A DNA stretch of 64,000 bases from Quillaja saponaria (lineage: Eukaryota; Streptophyta; Magnoliopsida; Fabales; Quillajaceae): assembly GCA_029379385.1 (NCBI GenBank), contig CM055613.1:14712001-14776000 (forward strand), in the 5' to 3' direction. Below the pieces are notes generated by a model that was not told the DNA's origin, did no database searches, and was given only the letters and a program-made list of their open reading frames with translations. Position numbers and translations under genes: made by a program. How positions within the stretch are numbered: the stretch's first letter is position 1; each line of letters begins with the position of its first letter. Shown here piece by piece: positions 58,386 through 64,000 of the stretch.

Positions 58386-61300
58386 GGCAGCCTTCTAGCT
58401 GAAATTCATGGGCTTTCCTTGTCATGTGGACTACACAGAGTGGACTACAATTCGTGGAACCACATCTCTACTACTAGCCCATATATTGGCCCACTTTTAC
58501 TTGCTACATTGGTTTATTTGGCAAGGGTAGAAGAAAGAGTAAATTACACTAAATTCTGTAAAACAATTAGTTTAATAATCACATGGTATCCGAGTCAGTT
58601 TATGAGTATTTTAATTAATTAATATTTTTGATATAGTTAAAGATGACATCCATGCCTAAATTAGAAAATTTATAAGAAATTTACTTCCACAACCTACTAC
58701 AAAGAAATTTGAATCCATGAAATCAACTTTCTTTCAATTTTTTTTTTATCACTAAACCACTTTCCTCTTTTGATTAATAGTTTTTCATTTGGTTTTATTT
58801 GAGTAATTATATTTTAACCTTTATATATCTATAACACAATTCCAATAATGGTCACTTGTATCATTTGCACAAAAGGGTTTTGTTTATAGCCCTTAACAAG
58901 TTTTAAGCTGAATTTGGTAATACTTTTCAAGATAGTAATGTGTTTTTTTGAAAATTATAACACTCAAAACTATTTGGTTAATTATTTTTTTTAGGGTGCT
59001 TCTTCTTCATTCCAATTTTTATTTTATTTTTTTTTATTTTTATAGTCAAGGTGCGTTTAAAAACATCACAATGATATTTTTTAAAAACTAGCTGTGACTT
59101 TTTAAATTTTACAAAACTAGGCCTTATAATTTTTGGAAATCACAATCTATCCTCAATTAATTAATTAATCGTTTCTTTACTTCTCCAAATTGATGCTAAG
59201 CTATATTAAAATATCAATTTTTGTCATTTTATACAATCACATGAGTTTATAGTTTGTTTTATCAAATGTTTTGTTCATTCTTTTTACTACTCACATAAGC
59301 TTACATAAAAAATTTATTAGAAAATGTTGTTTTGACTTTTTAACAGGTACATTATCATAACATGAAAGACACGTCAGTTTTTTTACAGCCACATCATTAT
59401 CAAACTCAGTCTTAATTTTCTCTCCTCCCATTATTAGTGGCATGCAACAAACACAACAATTTTATGTAATTTTGTTTGTTACAATTTTATTTTTCTCTTC
59501 AACTTTCTTCCTTTACCAACTAATAGAAGAGGAATTTATTTCTTTATTTTTACATCTCCACTTCCTTTCATTTAATGATTGCCCGCCCATGAAAAATAAA
59601 ATGATAAGAATAAAGAAAAACATAAATTAAACTATCTAAGCATTTTTTGTCTGCAAAAAAATAAAACATATGTTTCAAGTTTTTTTAGTTATTTCCATTC
59701 TTTTATCTATTTTTTTAGGGTAGATGCGTAAATTAAATTTAGAATTGAGAATTTAACTGTTTAATAATTTGGTTTGATATACACTTTAAAATTAGAATTT
59801 AAAATATTAATCTAATTCCAAAAAATTTGAAAACAATCATAAGACAACATTTTCCATTCTTATAGGTAAATCCTAAAAATTATAATTTTGAATAATTTTG
59901 ATCCTACTATCTGTCGCAATCTATCAAAATTCTCCTCCACCCATCAGTTTGTTGATACCCATTGACAACCTCTTCAAATTGCTGATGGCCGCCACTCACA
60001 GCCACCTGTGGGAGATGACATGTGCTATTGTTGGGGGCATGACGTAGACAATAATTATTGTCGACAGAGACACTGCTGGAAATGACAATAATCACCACAT
60101 CGAGAACTCATTGGAGATAATAATAACTATTGTCGAGAATTGTTGAAGATGATGACAAGTGACAACTATTGTCGAGAATCATCAAAGGCGATAACTAAAT
60201 GATTAAAATTACGATTTTTATTTTATTTTTGTAATTTTTATGTAATAACAAACTCAGAAATTATAATTCTATTCAATCCTAATACTATGCATCTAAATGT
60301 ATGGAAAAAAAAAAGTGATAAAAGAGTTATGAAAATTGAAAAAGAAAGAAGAAGGTAAGCGGAAGAGTACTTTACAAGACGTTCTGGATCCTTTGCATGA
60401 CATGGTAGGGTTATGTGGGAGACAAAATAGTGTTTTCATTAAATGCATTTTTGGGAGGGGATACATTTTCCCTTCCAAAAAAAAAATAAGATCCTCTTTG
60501 GTACAGTTGGATCCATTTTGTACTTTACTACTACTTTGTTTAATAATAGCCTGGTTGAGAACTTAGGCTTGGCCTATTTCTATTTGAAGAAAACCTTATT
60601 TAGTTGGCCTATTATTGTGTGGAAAAAAACTTATTTTGTTGGCCTATGTTTGTGAGGAGAAAAACTTATTTATGACTTGTTTAGTATACAAATTACAGTT
60701 AGATTGGTATGCATTTGCAAATTTATCAAATATATGTCTAGTATGTAGATTATAAAAGTCAGTTTAGATGTATAATTATTATTAAGGATATGCATAACAA
60801 TGATATTTGGTTACATATTACTTAAGTTATTTAGATACTTTAATATAATTTAGTTATTAATAAAATATTTCTATGCATGTTATACTATTATATAATACAT
60901 TGCAATAATAACAATACATAACAATATTACATAATATAATTAAGAACCTAAAATAAGATAATTCAATTTTTTTAACCCAAAAAAATGTGAGAGTGAATTG
61001 GGTTAGAGATTATTATTAATATATTAAAGGATAAATTAGACAGTTCCAATTTCATATGTAATCTAAAAAATCAAAAGCTCATCTTAATCAAATTCTATCA
61101 ATTGGAGAATTTTTCTAATTTAGACCGATTGCGATTGAGTTAATAGCAATCTTTTAGAAAACCAAACGCTTCCAATCTACATATTAAACTTTCAATCAAC
61201 AATTAGATTTTTTAATCTGCATACTAAATGAGCTCTTAGTGTCACTCACCACTCGATTTGGAAGTGAATTAATAAACTTTTGCCCTATGATGAGGTGATG

Positions 61301-61437
61301 ACACATAAAAATTTCGGAAAAAAATCATCAAATGACCCATTTTTTTAAATATAAATTTAAAATGGACCCACTTTTAAAACTAATATTAAAAATAGACCAA
61401 ATTTGCCAACTCACTTGCCACATCCTAAAAAAAAAAC
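58386..61437. other. AT-rich intergenic region
   Basis: It contains the promoter of the PPR gene at its left end and, further right, the minisatellite at 60060-60200. Otherwise it is AT-rich DNA with no convincing gene on either strand. Confidence 0.5.
60060..60200. repeat. Degenerate minisatellite, about 40-45-bp unit
   Basis: Variants of ACTATTGTCGAGAAT followed by TGTTGAAGATGATGACAA or CATCAAAGGCGATAAC recur two to three times, after related text at 60030-60100 (AATTATTGTCGACAGAG, CATCGAGAACTCATTGGAG). Confidence 0.5.
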
Positions 61438-62081
61438 CATGAACAATAACTTCGTGACCTCAACCCACAAAGTTACTGTTCATGTTTTTTTTTTTTGTCT
61501 TTTCCCGTCCATTCATTGCATTTTTTTTAAGTGAGAAGAAAAAATTATTATTAGTTTTTTTTAATGAGAAATTTTTTTTTCTTAAATTAAAAAATAAAAA
61601 TAAAAATATATGTACAGTAACTTCGTGAACCCAACTCACGAAGTTACTATTCAATTTTTAAAATGCTTTATTGTAATAATTTTTTTGTATTTTTTATTTT
61701 TAACTTGAAATAATTTACCCCAAAATTACAACCACAAAAAAAATAAAAATGAACAATGTCATGATCCCCACGAAGTTATTGTTGTTTGTTTTGTAATTTT
61801 TTTTCTCTAGTCGAAAGAAAAAATTTACCCTTTTTCAAAAAAAATTTAAAAAAAAACACATGAATAGTAACTTTGTGAGCCTAACCCACAAACTTACTAT
61901 CTATTTTTTATTTTATTTTTTTGTTTTTTCCTAAAAATGCAAGCATTATTCATTTATTCCTTGTAATTTTTTTTTCTTATCCAGTTAAGAGAAAAATTTT
62001 ACTCTAAAATTACCAACAAAAAAGAAAGAAAGATATAATAACGTTGTGGGTTGAGATCATGAAGTTGCTATTATTTTTTGC
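61438..62081. repeat. Run of palindromic units of about 40 bp in a degenerate tandem array
   Basis: Five related units at 61438-61484, 61616-61648, 61751-61785, 61862-61902 and 62036-62078. The second is a perfect inverted repeat: AGTAACTTCGTGA, 7-base loop, TCACGAAGTTACT. The first has 19-base arms with two mismatches. The third and fifth are degenerate, and the fifth lies in the opposite orientation. The spacers of about 110-170 bp also resemble each other (TGTAATTTTTTTTCT, GAAAAAATTTAC, AAAATTACAACC), so the whole is an old tandem array with a dyad in every unit. Confidence 0.65.
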
Positions 62082-62219
62082 CTTCCTAAATTGCATTTTA
62101 TTTTATTTTTTAAATTTCTTCCTTGTAATTTTTTTTTCTTTTTAAATATATATATATATAACAGAAACTTGATTTAATTCATTTTCTTTTTAATTTTCGT
62201 AAATACATGTTTTTATTTA

Positions 62220-62560
62220 TTTTATTTTTTAAATTTTTCCCTTGTATTTTCTTTTTTTTTTATGCTTCTGTTTTTTTTTTTCCACATGCTTTTATTTTTG
62301 TTTTTTTTTTTTCCCTTGTAAATGCATACTTTCCTTGTACTATGCATACTTTCCAAATCAAATGTACTCTTTATGCAGTTTTTGTTTTTTTTTCCTTGTA
62401 CCATGCATGCTTTTCAAATCAAAGATAGTCTTTATTGAGCACACTTTGTTTTGTTTCTCTGTATTGTTTTTTTCCTCCACTTGCTTGGAGAATGAGTCAC
62501 ATGCTTTATTTTTTTTCCTGTTTCATTCTGTCATATTTGCATGCTTTGTTTTTTTTTCCT
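62220..62560. repeat. T-rich degenerate tandem repeat
   Basis: T-tracts alternate with CATGCTTTT or CCTTGTACTATGCATAC text. CTTTCCAAATCAAATG and CTTTTCAAATCAAAGA recur about 70 bp apart. Open frames made of Phe, Leu and Cys run through it only because stop codons are rare in T-rich DNA. Confidence 0.5.
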
Positions 62561-63639
62561 TTCATTTACCTGCAAAACTCTACATGCCATTTCTTTTTTT
62601 CTTTTTTACTGTCTCCTGCATGCCATAATTTGTTGTTCCTACACCCATAAAACATCATTCTTCACTCTCCATAAATCATTCTTGCCCATTCTCACCTCCA
62701 TCTTATACATAAACCCTTTCTCACATTCAACAAATCAAAATTCTCCACTCCAACTTATGCAAGTATCCTTTATCTGCACTTTCTATATTTCTCACCTTCT
62801 TCAACACACAGGTTCTACTTTCTTTATTTTCCAACTTCACTTCACCTTTACACTTCAATTTTATTTTCCAAGCGATATATTTTATTTATTTCTCTCAATT
62901 GTTCACGTTCATTTCTCGTCCATCACTCACACAAGAAAGATATATTTTTGTTACATTAATAAAAAATAATATTGTTATTTTGAAGTATTATTATTAGATA
63001 TTTCATTTACTCATAGCAAATTTATTTCATTAACATGATATTTTCTCAATTTTTCTCAAGCGCTTATATTCATTCTCTATCCACCACTCACATGAAGGTA
63101 CTTTCTTGTTACATTAATCTTAGTTTTTAGTTATAATTACTTTAAAATTTATAAACAGTGATATTGTGATTAATATTTTTTTAGTATTAGTAGAAAATTT
63201 ATGAAATTAAATAATGAAAATTTTATTTTATTATTAGTAGATATTTTATCATAATAAATGAATATGTTAAAATAATTAATTAGTGATAACAATTTGATAT
63301 TTTTTTTAGGCAATATATTGCTATGACTTTTGGGTAAATTGATGGTGGATCATTTGTGGAATTTATATATTATAACTTTTAAAGAGCAAGCTTTATTAAG
63401 AAAAGAAAAACTTGATTAAAAACACTCTGATTACAACAAATGTATTTCAAAATAAATAATTAAATATACTTATTAACTTCGTATTGACTACAATATATAA
63501 TAAACTTGGCAACATCTTAGATGAATTGACAGCCATGTAAGGAAAGAAATAGAAACATAAAGCACTGGAATCATAATTTCTTATAAGACTGATTATATCT
63601 CACTCACAATGCAAGAACTTTGATAAAATTTAAATAATG
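62561..63639. other. AT-rich intergenic region
   Basis: No gene, RNA or defined repeat is recognised. Confidence 0.4.
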
Positions 63640-63840
63640 TAATTTTATATAGTTTTTGTAAATATAGTAATTTTTATGTAGTTTTGTTAGAAAAGTAATG
63701 AAATAAATATTATTATCTTTATTATTATTATTAGATAGTTTATCATAACATGAAATTAATAATGTAATTTTTATGTAGTTTTTATAAATATAGTAATTTT
63801 TATGTAGTTTTATTAGAAAAGCAATGAAAATAAATATTGT

Positions 63841-63921
<81 letters not shown>

Positions 63922-64000
63922 ATATTTTATTATAACAGGAAATTAACAATGTAATTTTTATATTGTTTTTATAAATAATGTAATTTTTATGTATTTTTGT
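63640..64000. repeat. Tandem repeat of about 120 bp with (TTA)n expansion
   Basis: AATGTAATTTT(TATG)TAGTTTTT followed by AAATATAGTAATTTTTATG recurs at about 63637, 63753 and 63948; the third unit runs off the window end. Between the second and third lies a (TTA)n microsatellite of about 25 units (63847-63920), grown from a short ATT run present in the first unit. Confidence 0.7.

Noticed and set aside
62207..62969. Several long frames rich in Phe, Leu and Cys
   Set aside because: They come from T-rich low-complexity DNA in which stop codons are rare.
1..64000. CRISPR arrays, prophage, bacterial operons, tRNA or rRNA genes
   Set aside because: None are seen; the TGGTATCAGAG sites are retroelement primer sites, not tRNA genes.

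Overview
The window is nuclear DNA of a flowering plant, almost certainly a eudicot. The genes are split by GT-AG introns. They match known angiosperm families: the mitochondrial SDH assembly factor SDHAF2, the chloroplast-envelope protein CRL, a rubredoxin-like plastid protein, the GT47 xylan synthase IRX10-L, a Sec14-like lipid-transfer protein and a PPR-DYW protein. The spaces between them are AT-rich and carry plant retroelements. The species cannot be read from the sequence. From memory, Arabidopsis has SDHAF2, CRL, the rubredoxin-like gene and this PPR gene close together on chromosome 5 (about At5g50990 to At5g51040), so much of the window looks like an old conserved gene neighbourhood expanded by insertions.

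Layout. 1-1036: last two exons of SDHAF2 (+). 1980-3059: a two-exon At4g14100-like secreted protein (+) whose start codon is out of frame. 3060-10025: gene-poor, with a degenerate tandem repeat, a truncated Au-type SINE with target-site duplication, an almost full-length plastid ndhF copy broken by frameshifts, and a Myb/SANT-like fragment. 10026-17890: an inactivated Ty3/Gypsy chromovirus (Reina-like) with both LTRs, interrupted in gag by a truncated RTE-type LINE. 19252-29308: a compact core of three intact genes: CRL (+), rubredoxin-like (-) and IRX10-L (-).

31154-55837: three direct tandem copies of a unit of about 8 kb, each carrying one Sec14-like gene (+). Copy 3 is intact. Copy 2 is a clear pseudogene, and copy 1 carries a frameshift and a rearranged exon. 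Copy 3 alone contains an 821-bp TRIM-type retroelement with a clean 5-bp target-site duplication, and copies 1 and 2 preserve the empty site. 56591-58385: a PPR-DYW gene (-) with a short intron near its start. 58386-64000: AT-rich DNA with several repeat families, including a run of palindromic units of about 40 bp.

No operon-like or defence-like system is visible. The gene products act separately: mitochondrial complex II assembly, plastid division and redox, cell-wall xylan synthesis in the Golgi, lipid transfer, and organelle RNA editing. The most informative parts are the Sec14 triplication with its diverging copies, the datable TRIM insertion, the nested retroelements, the plastid insertion and the palindromic array. 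Exon limits were placed by eye from splice signals and family similarity.
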